Source: Larus michahellis (Eukaryota > Chordata > Aves > Charadriiformes > Laridae). From it: 64,000 bases of DNA. The position numbers and the translations under genes are program-made. Within the stretch, counting starts at the first letter, position 1, and each line of letters opens with the position of its first letter. Location of the stretch: assembly GCF_964199755.1 (NCBI RefSeq), contig NC_133900.1, forward strand, positions 19,073,701-19,137,700, given 5' to 3'. Below, piece after piece: positions 50,920 through 61,584 of the stretch. Under the pieces are notes generated by a model. That model ran no database searches. It worked only from the letters and a program-made list of their open reading frames with translations, and was not told where the DNA came from.

Positions 50920-52295
50920 AGTCCTCTCCATTTGCTTTCATCGCAAACTTTTGTCTTTCCTCCCTGCTACTTACTTTCATTTTCCCAATCACAAAACTGG
51001 AACAATAACTTCAGATTTTTCTAGTGCCTGTTCTTATTCCCTCTTTTAATCTTTGCCTTACTTTCACATCCTCTCACGTCACAGCACACACATGCTTGCC
51101 CCACCCCCCTTGCCTCTTTAACTACCATTTCTCCTCTCTCTTTAATCTCTTTACACTCAAACAGCACTCCGTATCCTGCCTTGAAGTGTCAGCTCCCTTC
51201 AATACAACGAAATTCCTCTTGAAATCAGTCTCCTTTTGGCTTCTCTGACTGTGCACTATGATCATTTTTTCGCTGTTTCTTCCACAGAACACTCCAGATT
51301 ATATTGCAGATCTTGGGGGGGTCTCCAAAATACTTTGTATTTTGTCTCCTCCTCTCCTGCCTTTAAATTATCTCAGGGTACTCCTACCTGCAAATTTCAA
51401 TTTAACTACTATCTTAAAGCAACATGCAGCCCATCCTCACCATCCCAGAGACTCCTTGTCTCTTTGACATCTTCTTACGAGTGACTAGCTATCGACTTTC
51501 CAAGTTCAGAAAAAAAAAATGAAACAGGCATCTTGCAACATTCTTCCACTATTTTCTTAATCATACAGGATAACATTCTCACTGTATCACTCAAGCAACA
51601 ATCCAAATATACAATTTTTTAAACTTGTACCTTTCACTAACCTCTATCAATCTAGAAGCCAGTTTTGCAAATTGTTCTACTTGGTACCTCCCAGGTGTAC
51701 TCTTCCTCTTCATCCTCACAACAAACCCGCTTTTTTCTAGCTCTGATCAACCAGCGTTTCACTATCCTATATATTTAGAAATACAAGACATAATCAGTCT
51801 CCCCTCACTTATTCAAAGCGCTGCTGCAAAGACAGCTCTTCTACTACAAAGTCTTGTCCACGTAACCCTTTTCATTTCATTCTTCCACCACTAGGCCACT
51901 TTTTATATGAAATACAATGGATTTTTCTTTTTAACACTCAATTCATCAGAGCCCTATCCTAGTAAGTTCCAGTAATTCAACACCAGGAACTCCAAATGAC
52001 TCCTCAGTTCAGTCTCCATATTTTAACTGCTCTACCTCTCACATGATCGAGCGAAATATCTCCCCATCTTTCTCCCCTCTATTCATAAAAAATTTCCCTT
52101 ATTATGAAGGCTCAGAAAACTTTAAGATAGTGATGCTTCTAAAGCACAGCATACTATGACTGGGCTTTCCTTGTTCTCTGTGCCTTTTTGCATCTGGCAT
52201 CTCATTTTGGTCAGGGCAGGGATCTTCTTTGGGTCATTTATACAGCACACAGCCAACTGCATGGCCAGTACTATTGCCACAGTTATAATGCTGGT
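50920..52295 (+). mobile_element. Ancient, decayed L2/L3-type LINE (ORF2 tail and 3' UTR)
   Basis: Strong strand asymmetry marks most of this segment: 51001-51180 contains 65 C but only 13 G. This is typical of the coding strand of old vertebrate L2/L3 (CR1-L3-like) elements. At 51811-51879 the frame reads IQSAAAKTALL and then HVTLFISFFHH, which I align with the family's QNAAAKIIF...HVTPLF.SLHW block after the reverse-transcriptase core, with a stop where the conserved W would be. Further on, 52208-52254 (GGTCAGGGCAGGGATC...TTTATACAGCACACAGCC) and 52263-52289 match the recognisable 3' UTR (GGGGCAGGGA...TTTGTACAGCGCCTAGCAC, then GCTAC.GCAATACAAATAAT). The 3' half (about 51780-52290) is the best supported. 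The 5' limit at 50920 is set by composition only. Many stops and indels show it is long dead. The open frames inside (up to 89 codons) are remnants. Confidence 0.6.
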
Positions 52296-54079
52296 TAGGG
52301 ATATTCTCATGTGGGCCACCCGGTTGTAGCTCCTTGTTCATAACTCACTACAAACCCTTGAGTGCGTGTCCAAGATCCAAGGCTAGCATCAAGATGTTTT
52401 TTGGAAAGGAGAGGGGCAAACAGTTGCAGAGGAGATCGAGGCTTTCACGAAGAATATACAGTCTGGAGAACTAACACAAGTTGTACAGGACAAAAATCGG
52501 AAAGGCAAGTAAAAAAATCTTTTTCTTTCATCAAGAGAAAAACCGGCCTCACAGAAGAGCTTCTAGCAAGAAGTCACTTCTCCTCTTCCCTTTGCTCTTC
52601 TCCCTGTCCCAGCCTTGCAAACACGCGTCCTTCTGAAAGCAGAGGTCACATTCATGCTCACAGGTTGAAACTGATGAACATGAAGAACCTCCTGTAATAC
52701 AGAATGAATTCTCTGTTATAATCAGACAGCAAAAAGAGAGACGCGGAGCTAACAAACCTATTTCTGTTCTACGCATATGTAGGCCTGTAAATTAGTTTAT
52801 TTTAATGTTTTAATTCTAAACTAATGTTCGTAGCAATACTGCTACTGATACTTCAAGCAATTACAGAATCTGTCCAGTCCTCTTCAGTGTAGATTTCTAT
52901 GATTCTTTTCAGCTGGATTTACAAGATCAATATTACTTTTTCGGTGGTCATCCATTTTGAACTAAAAGCTTAAGCTATTTTTTAATATTTTTCATGAAAG
53001 AATATTTGCAGTAAAATGGTATATGAAAAAATAGTAGGAATATCTCAGGTAGAAAGCAAGCATGTTTATACTGAATTACCTGATTTCTGTCTTTTGCAAT
53101 TCTGCATATTTAGCATGATTTTGTTTAGGATTAGAGACCTGCAGAAATGACTGATAAAGACTTATAAGTATACTTAATCCCATTTTATACTAAAGTCTTT
53201 ATTGAATTATGCATTTTAAGTTACACTCACAAGAAGTGCAGAGAAAGGCACACTGAACTGGTCTTATACAGCAGTTAAAAGCTTTCTTCAAATGCTAATC
53301 ATTTATAATTAGTCTACTTCAATTAGTAATGAAACCACAAATTGCCCTCTCCAAGAAAACAGAATATATTCCATGTGCTGATTAAAAGGGAACAGTGATC
53401 TTCAAATTGTGAAGCGAATGACTGATGTGAAGAAAAACTCTCTCACAATTTTGTTCTTTTAACTCTTCGATAAACTGAGACAAGTTTCCCAAAAGTCTCA
53501 AAAGCATTATTACCAATTCACATAAAGAAAAGCACATCTGTGTTCACACTTTAAATACATCCTGACTTTAGTGTTATTTCATGCCATTTACCAAGCAGGT
53601 GTTATCTTTCCTCTTTTTCTCTCTGGGAATCATATCTTAATTGGCTACTTTCTAACGCGCAATAAAATCAGAATGCAACTGACTGGCTGACAACCGGTTG
53701 GTAGACCGTTGTCCCAGAAAAGCTTTGGGCAGGAATAAAGGCATCTTGTTGATTCAGCACAACCTCGATCACTAAAGTATACACAATTTATGAGAAAATA
53801 CCTAAGTTGAAATTCGATTCAAGACTTTTTCCACTTGCCCTGTGTCAGTATTCTAAATTGCCAAGAAGAGCGTTTACTGGAAGAGTGATTTTGCTCAGTC
53901 TTAATGTACATGTTCTCCAGGCAATAGCGTACTTCATGCTCAAGCATATGCAAATAAACAGTATTGAATCACTATAATGAAATGGGGCAGGGACGAGGGA
54001 AAGAAAATTAGATAATTAATGCAGAAAGTAAGTTTCTGCTTTCTGCTGATACCCCAACTGGTGGATTACAGAAAAATCA

Positions 54080-54131
54080 ATGTTCTGTTCTTTATGTTCT
54101 GTTATTAGATGTTCTGTTTTCAGATGTTTGG
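54080..54131 (+). repeat. Degenerate 14/15-bp tandem repeat
   Basis: Three units beginning ATGTTCTGTT (54080-54093, 54094-54108, 54109-54123) are followed by a partial fourth (54124-54131). The tails of the units differ (CTTT, ATTAG, TTCAG). Small decayed minisatellite. Confidence 0.8.
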
Positions 54132-55200
54132 AGGGGTCTTGTATAACTGGTGTTTTGTTCACTGGTTTTGGTGGCATTTTTATTTTGTGAGGAGCGTGTG
54201 TGGGATATTAAGTGAAAATATACACGACAATGTATCTGTTACATTTTAAAAAGTAGAGAAAATCCTCATCACTGATATGAATCTGTAGGCAACTGCTGTA
54301 GGAGTTGTAAGGAATACATTAACAAAAAGATTGCAAATGGAAAAATGCAGACTTGACAAAATGGGAGAAAATTCCTTCAATGACAGATCTGTCTCAACAA
54401 GAGCAGCTGACCTAGGTAGAGTGCTTCTCTAAGAAAATCAATGTAATTTAACAGAGGTTTCCAGTAGTTCATTTTAGCTTTACACTTCTTTCAGAAATTA
54501 AAGTCTACGTGTAATTCTTCCCGTAAGGACCCTCGGCATGGTCTCTGAAGAAGGAGGTGGTATCTCCTTCCAGTCATCTGCCGTGGGCATTGATTGCCTT
54601 TCATTTGGGGAAGCAGATGAAGACATAGAAGCATAGCTTGGAAGCGGACATAAACCGTAAATCAATCCAATCTTATAACATCATTTGAAAAGATGTAGAC
54701 ATGTATATAATTGTAATCACTCCTCTCTATATGCAAATAGGGAAAAGGACATCTTCTTACATTTTAGTGATTAATTTCCTGATTAAATCTATAGATAACT
54801 TCATAAAATAATTACAAATAGCTTCATAAATCATTTACCAAGTATGTAGAATTTGGACAGTAAACCATAGTTTCTCTAAGAAAATGGTTGGTTCCCCTGT
54901 TAGTCTGTTTCTTCTTTCACTATCAACTACATTAGTAATATTATGGTGAGCTCACAGCAATTCCATAATGTCCTATCAGATCTGAAGAATGATCATTATC
55001 CATATCAGTGCAAGTGTCTCTGATTTCACACATTTATTAACCCTTTGCCTCAATTCAGTTGACAACCTGCTGGATCTGGAAGTCATTTATTGGGCATAAC
55101 AGCGGCAAAAATTTTTTTAAAGGATTTTCTGGTTGATTGCAAATGATCTCATGACCCTATTAAGATGTTAGGATCTCTATCATCAGAACTACATTGTATT

Positions 55201-55222
55201 TTTCTTTCTTTCTTTCTTTCTT
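55201..55222. repeat. (TTTC)n microsatellite
   Basis: Five and a half perfect TTTC units, a common polymorphic simple repeat. Confidence 0.9.
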
Positions 55223-56385
55223 GGTTTCCAGACATACTGCAAGAATAAAATGTCAATAAAACATTGTGCGCAACACATGTAAACTAGCTATATTCTAACT
55301 TCTCTGTTTGTTCTTTTTATACAGCAGACTTTACAGAACCACTGATTATTAAGGGATTATTCAGGAGATTAGTTAGGGATAGCCTTTGGGTCAAGTGCCT
55401 TGGTTTTCTCACACAGAGCTAGTTTTAACTTCTACCCTAGACACTATATCTGGCTTTTCTGAAGGAGGAAGTTTAGGAATTTATGCTATTAGGAAAACAC
55501 AACAGTATGTGTTACTGTGTTACCTCCTCCACTTTTTGAAACACAGCAATGAAATGAGGAACTGAAGACATAATCTATTTAAAGAGAAAATCTATATTGT
55601 TCTAAGACTTGTCTTCTCTCTGACCTCATGAAATAGATATTGTTTTGTTTGACAGAAAATGTAGTATTACCATCAGGCTATTGATGGACTTTCAGAGTCA
55701 TCAATATTACTAATTCTGCAGAAATGGAAAAATAATTTCCCAGGAGTCACTCAATTTACCACTTACAATGCACAAAGGATTCTGAAGAGAAACAGGAAAA
55801 ATCGCTTTGCAAAATAAAGGTGTATCATAAAAATCAAATATTGTCTTTAATGAAGGGGCTTTTCATACAATAAAAGTTGCCACAGCACCAGCTTCAGAAT
55901 CCACATCTTGTTTCAAGAAAAAAAAATTAAAAAAAAAATATATATGGAAAATGAACTGTGGGCATATGAAATACTTAGCAGACATTAGCTTTATATGTTC
56001 TGTGAACACCAGTCAGGAAAGAGACATAATGCAAAGAATTAGTGAAAATATACAGGTAAAATAGCAATCTGGTTGTCTGGGAACTCAATGAGAAACTCAG
56101 AATAGCTTTACAGCTAATCAAGGTTATATTCAGTAAGCAACGGATTCAAAGTGCTGCTCTAGCAAGAAACGAGGATGCATTTCGACCATATACAACATAA
56201 TCAGTTATTTAGGCATTCCGTAAGGATGATCCCTTATGTTGGGAACATCCTTATGGAAACCTTTATGGACTCTTTATGTGGCAAAACATCCCAGAATACC
56301 ATAATGCAGTTGAAAAAACTGTCTTTGTCTCTGAATCACAGAGAAGTAGACACTTAAGGAAATCATAAGAATGCAACACAAATCG

Positions 56386-56397
56386 CCAGCAGGTGGA
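56386..56397 (+). promoter_or_regulatory. CTCF-like motif
   Basis: CCAGCAGGTGGA matches 11 of 12 positions of the CTCF core CCASYAGRKGGC, with A in place of the final C. A single core-length match in 64 kb has limited meaning without flanking-motif scoring or conservation. Confidence 0.2.
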
Positions 56398-57059
56398 TTT
56401 TTGTAGAGGGCAGGATGCATAACTGGAAAGACAATTATGATTTAATTGGGAATGACACCTCAAAAGTACAGCTAAGTATAGCAGGGTGAAAAGAAAGTGA
56501 AAACATAGACAAGATCAGAGAACATATTTTCTCTGATAATGAGTTCTTCTGGATTATGGAAAAATCTTTTTTGTAAGTCACAACTCTTGGAATTTAGACA
56601 AAGCACTGTAAAATGCAATACAGGAAATACTGATGGGTTGGCACAAGAGAAGGTGGTGGAGCTGTTAGGATTTCTCCTCTTCTTTCATAACTCTCTACTC
56701 TTACCATTGACAGCATTATGTATTTCTAATATTTTTGTCACCATTTCTATAGTAGTAAAAAGTAAGTTAATTTCACATTTTAGGTGACGGCACTCTAAAT
56801 TTCTATGGGAACATTTTGCAATGCACTAACAGATATAAAAAATGTGAGAAATATCACCATTTAAACATCTACATAAGAGCTATCTATACAGTGTCCCCTT
56901 ATACACAGTGGAGATAAGTACTCCTAGAAAACACATCATTTTATATTGCCAACAGCTTATTTACAAGCTAGCTCCTATGAGGTCAATAGAACAGCTCGCA
57001 GACAGAGATGATAAACACTAAGTAAAAGTTGTACAAGCAAAGGTACAAATGATAAGGTT

Positions 57060-57093
57060 TTAGGATGTAATTAGACATTAGGATGTAATGAAG
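57060..57093 (+). repeat. 18-bp tandem duplication, about 1.8 copies
   Basis: TTAGGATGTAATTAGACA (57060-57077) is followed directly by TTAGGATGTAATGAAG. The TTAGG string here is a local duplication and not telomeric TTAGGG repeat. Confidence 0.75.
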
Positions 57094-59196
57094 TTAAATG
57101 GACATCAAACTCTTAGTTCCAAGGGGGTGGGCAGGATGTTGTGGTTTTTTTGGAGTAGGGTGAATGGATGAAGCAGAACACAGTGGCCAACTCTGCTGAA
57201 CTGAGAACCTGGAAGAATCCTTCTGCCTTCACACGAACGCACGCCATCGTTAGCAGCAACACAGATCTCCAGAGAAGTTCAGAGACTAGCTCCTTTCAAA
57301 AGACACAGGAGCTGTCTTAAAGAACTGTACTTCTCAGATGAATGTACTTTGTACCTCCTACTCTCTCGTTAATAGCCTGTGATCTTGAGCATATTTCTGC
57401 TTGGATATTTCCAGTTACTTCAAGAACCAAACTTCCTAATTTGTCTCCTACTTGTTCTTCAGCTATACCCAGCTGTGTAACAGACTAGCAAGCGGACTCC
57501 ACCATAAAGGAACTGTCTGTTCTTTGCATAAACTGGGACTGATGATTCCTAATAAACCCGTGTTTTGAGTTGTACACGTTCAGATTCAAAAATGTATAGC
57601 CGAGACTGCTGACTGTGATCCCATCACACAACAGTACGCTTGTGTTCTGCTACTATGACATTTTATGTAGTTATCTCTTCTTGTCACAAGGAAAACTGAA
57701 AATGTAAAGTAAGCAAATATAAGATGCAGAGGTTTGTAGTAATTTTTGTGCAGCACTCAAAACTCAAATCACTCTAATTATACAGCAGTGAATTCAGGTA
57801 CATTACAGAACACGTGAAGAAAAATACAGCCTAAAGTCAATCTTTGCAGCAGGTAGGGTCTTGATTTGCCCCTCAGACTTGAGGCTGATGCAATCTATTC
57901 TGAAAGATGTATTATTCTCAGGATACATTTTGTAGCTTTAGATCTGCAAAGAATCAAGCTCTATTTGCAGGAAGGCTTTTTCATACCTTCTCATCATATA
58001 AGGTAATTTTTCACCAGCTGTTTTTCTGGTTATTTAGATTATCAAGTGTCAACAAAGGTCCTTTGAATAAAAAAAGAAAGAAATTTTTTTTAATATATTT
58101 ACGTAAATGTGTGATTTAAAAATGGATTATATATTTATGGAAAACAACAGCTAACTCCTCCCCATTACATATTTTAAGTCAATATTATTAAAGACACAAT
58201 AATCTTAAGATGCAAAAGAAAGTCCAAGTTTACCATTGCAAACAGAAGGATTTTCTCACTGAAAAAGCTAAACTCACAGGCACTGTTCCAGATTGTTGAG
58301 GATCTCAAAATGACTGTTACATCATACCCACTCTTAGCCACCAAGGTAAGGAATGAGGCCAAATGAAATAAGATGGACACTCCCAAATCCGGATGACCTG
58401 GAACTCTCAGAAGACCGGTCCAGGGCCACAGGCAACCAGACATAACTTAGGGTAGACTTCACGCGGCTCTAATTTCAGCCAGCAGTAGGGATCTGTCTGG
58501 ACCCCGGCCAACGTCAGGCTTGAGGCAGTGAAAAGCTCTTTTTGTTCTCAGTCCCTTTTGTTTTTTTGCCAAATAAAGCTTGCACACACTACCAGACCTG
58601 CTTTTCTATTTATATCCCTGTTTAGACATGTATCGGTAACTTCGCAGACATTTCAGAGAACACATACTTCATGGCAGACACTTTGCCAATGCACAGACTG
58701 CAGGGAAGCAAAGCTCGTCAGCACTCCCCACAGCCCTGCTCCCTTCAAACACCCACACCACGGCCTTCCCAGTTAAACAGCCCCCTTTCATTCCCATGAA
58801 AATTAGGCTGGAGCATGGATAAGGGGAAGTGACACGTTTCCGTCCTAAATTTTGTTCTTTTTCAGTCTGGAGGCTGTGTGCAGGGGAGTATATTCTCAGA
58901 CCTGTAAAGCAGGAATTGCTCATGTACTGCTCTTTAGATGTAGCAGAAGAGATCCTGCTTTGTAAAGTTACGTGAATTATGAACAGATTTTACCTTTGAA
59001 ATACTACAGTTTACAGGCTTAGAAATAATAAAATAATAGCAAGCCCAGCAGAAAGAACAGAGCTCCTGTTTTAAGTACAACTTTTCCTCTTCTAATGGGT
59101 AGATATTTATAATTTACTAACCCTGCAATAATAATGAGGATAACCTGACAAAGTGAAATAAGCCCTCTGACTTTCCAGCTTAGTCTTGTGTTTGCT

Positions 59197-59208
59197 CAGG
59201 TAAGTGAG
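59197..59208 (+). promoter_or_regulatory. Consensus 5' splice donor-like sequence
   Basis: CAG/GTAAGTGAG (junction 59199/59200) is a perfect U1 complementarity core. The T-rich sequence before it (CTTGTGTTTGCTCAG) can also act as an acceptor, so this may be a second plus-strand recursive-splice-like site, weaker than the one at 1343 because the tract contains G and A. No paired exon is established. Confidence 0.25.
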
Positions 59209-59280
59209 CTGGTTTTCATTTTAAGTGAATATGTAACACTATTCATAGGCTGCTCAGCACAAGAGGTTTGGTCTCTGGGA

Positions 59281-59460
59281 GTTTCTCAGCAGCCAGTATG
59301 TCAACGGAGTCTCAGGGAGACTCATCCACACGTCCCAGAGATAACTCAGGTCTGGGGCACACAAGGAGAACGGAAAGCAGCTGCACAGTGCCGGGGGACA
59401 GAGAGGTCACTGCCAGGCCACCAGCACCCGCGGATACGCAGGTGATGCTGCGCAGACAGG
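59281..59460. other. GC-rich patch
   Basis: By hand count, 108 of 180 bases are G or C (60%) with 8 CpG, well above the AT-rich surroundings and about half of the CpG expected from composition. Two overlapping plus-strand frames (59188-59445 and 59268-59552) are open through it. A CTCAG/GTACCT donor-like site lies at 59487-59488. It is too short for a standard CpG island and has no recognised protein. It may be an exon, a small regulatory element or an old GC-rich insertion. Confidence 0.45.
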
Positions 59461-61572
59461 CTGCAGGGGCTCTCAGCTCCTCCTCAGGTACCTGTTTGCT
59501 TGTCTCTATTGCACAGGGTCACTCATGGCATCAGTCCCCCCAACACCTTTGAAAGAGCCGATACGCTGACATGGCACAGTACCGCTTAAAGTGCTAAACG
59601 CTGTCTGGTCAGTCTGGCATTGGCTGCTCACCCAGGCTAAGAAGAATAGTTTGCTTTCCCAAGCTTCACAACATATTATTTCAGCCATACTGCAATCTTT
59701 TCCTAAAGCTGACTTGGTTTCTAGACATCTGAGCATCGCCTCAGTGCCTGCAGTTGTAGCTATTTATCTCTCATGCTCTTGGTGGAAAAGACCTGCATCT
59801 CTTTTTTCCCCCAAATCCCCAGATTTTTAGGTAAAAACCAGCCTAAACAGAGCCACAAAATGCAACAATTAAAGACTAAAGGATGGTGGAATTTTGTTCT
59901 GTTTTATTTGGGGGGTGGGGGTGGGGTGGGGGCAGGGCAAGGAGCACAGCACACACACAATGTCATCCTATATCTGTATGCTGTTACACAGAATAATCTG
60001 GCTTTTCACCCAGATATATTAGAATCACTCTAAGAAAAATAATCAAAACCAAGCATGAATGTCGTCTTGTGCATACTATTTTCCCCGTATTTTAAAAAGA
60101 AAACAAGCCTCTAGTCTTATCTAGACAATACTTCTAAGATTTTCTTCTCACCATGTCCAAACAATCAACGTTCCTGTAATAATTAGTGCCTTGATATTAA
60201 CTAAATCTCTAAGGTATCTTTCCATGGAGTTTTCATAGCATGGGCTGATTTATTTAATTGATGAATAGCTTTGTACGTGCTTATTTTTAATCCTACTCAT
60301 TTATCTTATGAATAATTGCTATGTTTGTAATTATTCCAAAGAAATAATACCAATATTTTTAATGGTAATAATGAATGACACGGCTTTAGCAAGCTTTTTT
60401 AATGTTTGTAAAACAATACTCTGATTAGTCAGAATGAAATATTTGCTCAGTTAATACATAAGAGCTTGATTTTTTTACTTGATCTCACATCAATACAATG
60501 AATCCAACAGGCTGAGTTTCTCTTTGAAATCCATGACCAGATTTTTTTTTTAATCACACACTCAGACTTTAAAATCTGCAGAATGCTCTTGAAGATCTGT
60601 ATGTTACTAGTTAAAGAATATGAAATACTACCAAAAAGAACCCCTACAGCATTTTACCTGCTCTCTCATCTTCTTTATCCAACTGTTGTGTCCTGTTGAG
60701 AATTTAAATTGGAAGGTCTTTGTGCCAGGGGAGGGGGTTTGTTCTACCTGGCAGAACAGCTTCATTGTCTATTGCTAAGGTTCCCCGTGCTAATGGGCTA
60801 CAAAGAGTGGTTATTATTTAATGAATACCTGTCGTCTCCAGGATGGTTCACTGAGGTTTTCATTGTCAGGTACATTTTCTAAGCTTACATTAAAAATTAC
60901 AGGAATAACTATCCCCATGTTCACTAAAAAGAACAGAAGATTTTACCACTTAAGCAAAGAGTGTGCATAAATACCATCCCTAGTTGCAGCCTCAAGAGTT
61001 CTTAAAAATAGCAGAGAATCTGTCTCTGGATGCCTGGCCATGAATCTTGGCCTGTGATCCAAAATTCATTTTTAAGCCCTTAAATAGGCAGAGGAGTTTA
61101 TAAAAGCCCTCACTATCTAGTCACGTCACACAAGTCACTGGCTGCCAGGGGAATCCATCAGTCCCATGTCATCGGAGAAGAGTCATTTCTCTTTTGCCAA
61201 GTTCACAGACTACAGCGGCTATTATTTTGATAATAGGCCTTCAGGTGTTTCTATCTTCACATTTGAAGCTTTTCAGAAGACTTCTGAAGACTTTCAGGAA
61301 ATATTCAAACCATTCAATCTTAAATATGAAGAGAGGCCCACCTATTGCCTTCCATTTTCCCCATCTTTTGTCTTCTCTTTGATTCTTGGGGAAAAATTTG
61401 GAATGAGATTTGCATTTTCAAATTCTTTTTGACAAGTGACTTACTGATTTGAGATTATAAAGCAAGATTTTAATCAGTTAATTTTTTACCACTCTGATCA
61501 GTTAATATTTACGGTATTTTAGCTTATGAAATGAAACGTTTTTACACTCAATATTTCTCAGAAACTGCCAAG
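59461..61572. other. Non-coding sequence with G4 motif, otherwise AT-rich
   Basis: Apart from the G-run cluster at 59910-59937 and a short CA repeat at 59945-59959, no element is recognised. 60180-60540 is very AT-rich with several TAATTA/TTAAT-type strings. Confidence 0.55.
59910..59937 (+). other. G-quadruplex motif
   Basis: Five G runs (6, 5, 4, 5 and 3 G) are separated by single T loops and one CA loop. This fits a very stable intramolecular G-quadruplex on the plus strand. It sits about 450 bases downstream of the GC-rich patch. Confidence 0.85.
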
Positions 61573-61584
61573 AAAAAAAAAAAA
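61573..61584. repeat. A12 homopolymer
   Basis: Uninterrupted A run in AT-rich sequence. No element body is recognised. Confidence 0.8.

Larger units (their letters stand above)
52296..59244. other. AT-rich non-coding sequence
   Basis: No gene is supported. 52362-52697 is open for 111 codons on the plus strand without recognisable similarity. Structured items are the minisatellite-like repeat at 54080-54131, the TTTC repeat at 55201-55222, a CTCF-like motif at 56386-56397 and an 18-bp duplication at 57060-57093. Confidence 0.6.

Noticed and set aside
51236..51894. Overlapping plus-strand open frames
   Set aside because: They belong to the G-poor remnant of an ancient LINE and are not host genes.
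57060..57085. TTAGG strings suggesting telomeric repeat
   Set aside because: The units are 18 bp apart and are not TTAGGG arrays; this is a local duplication.
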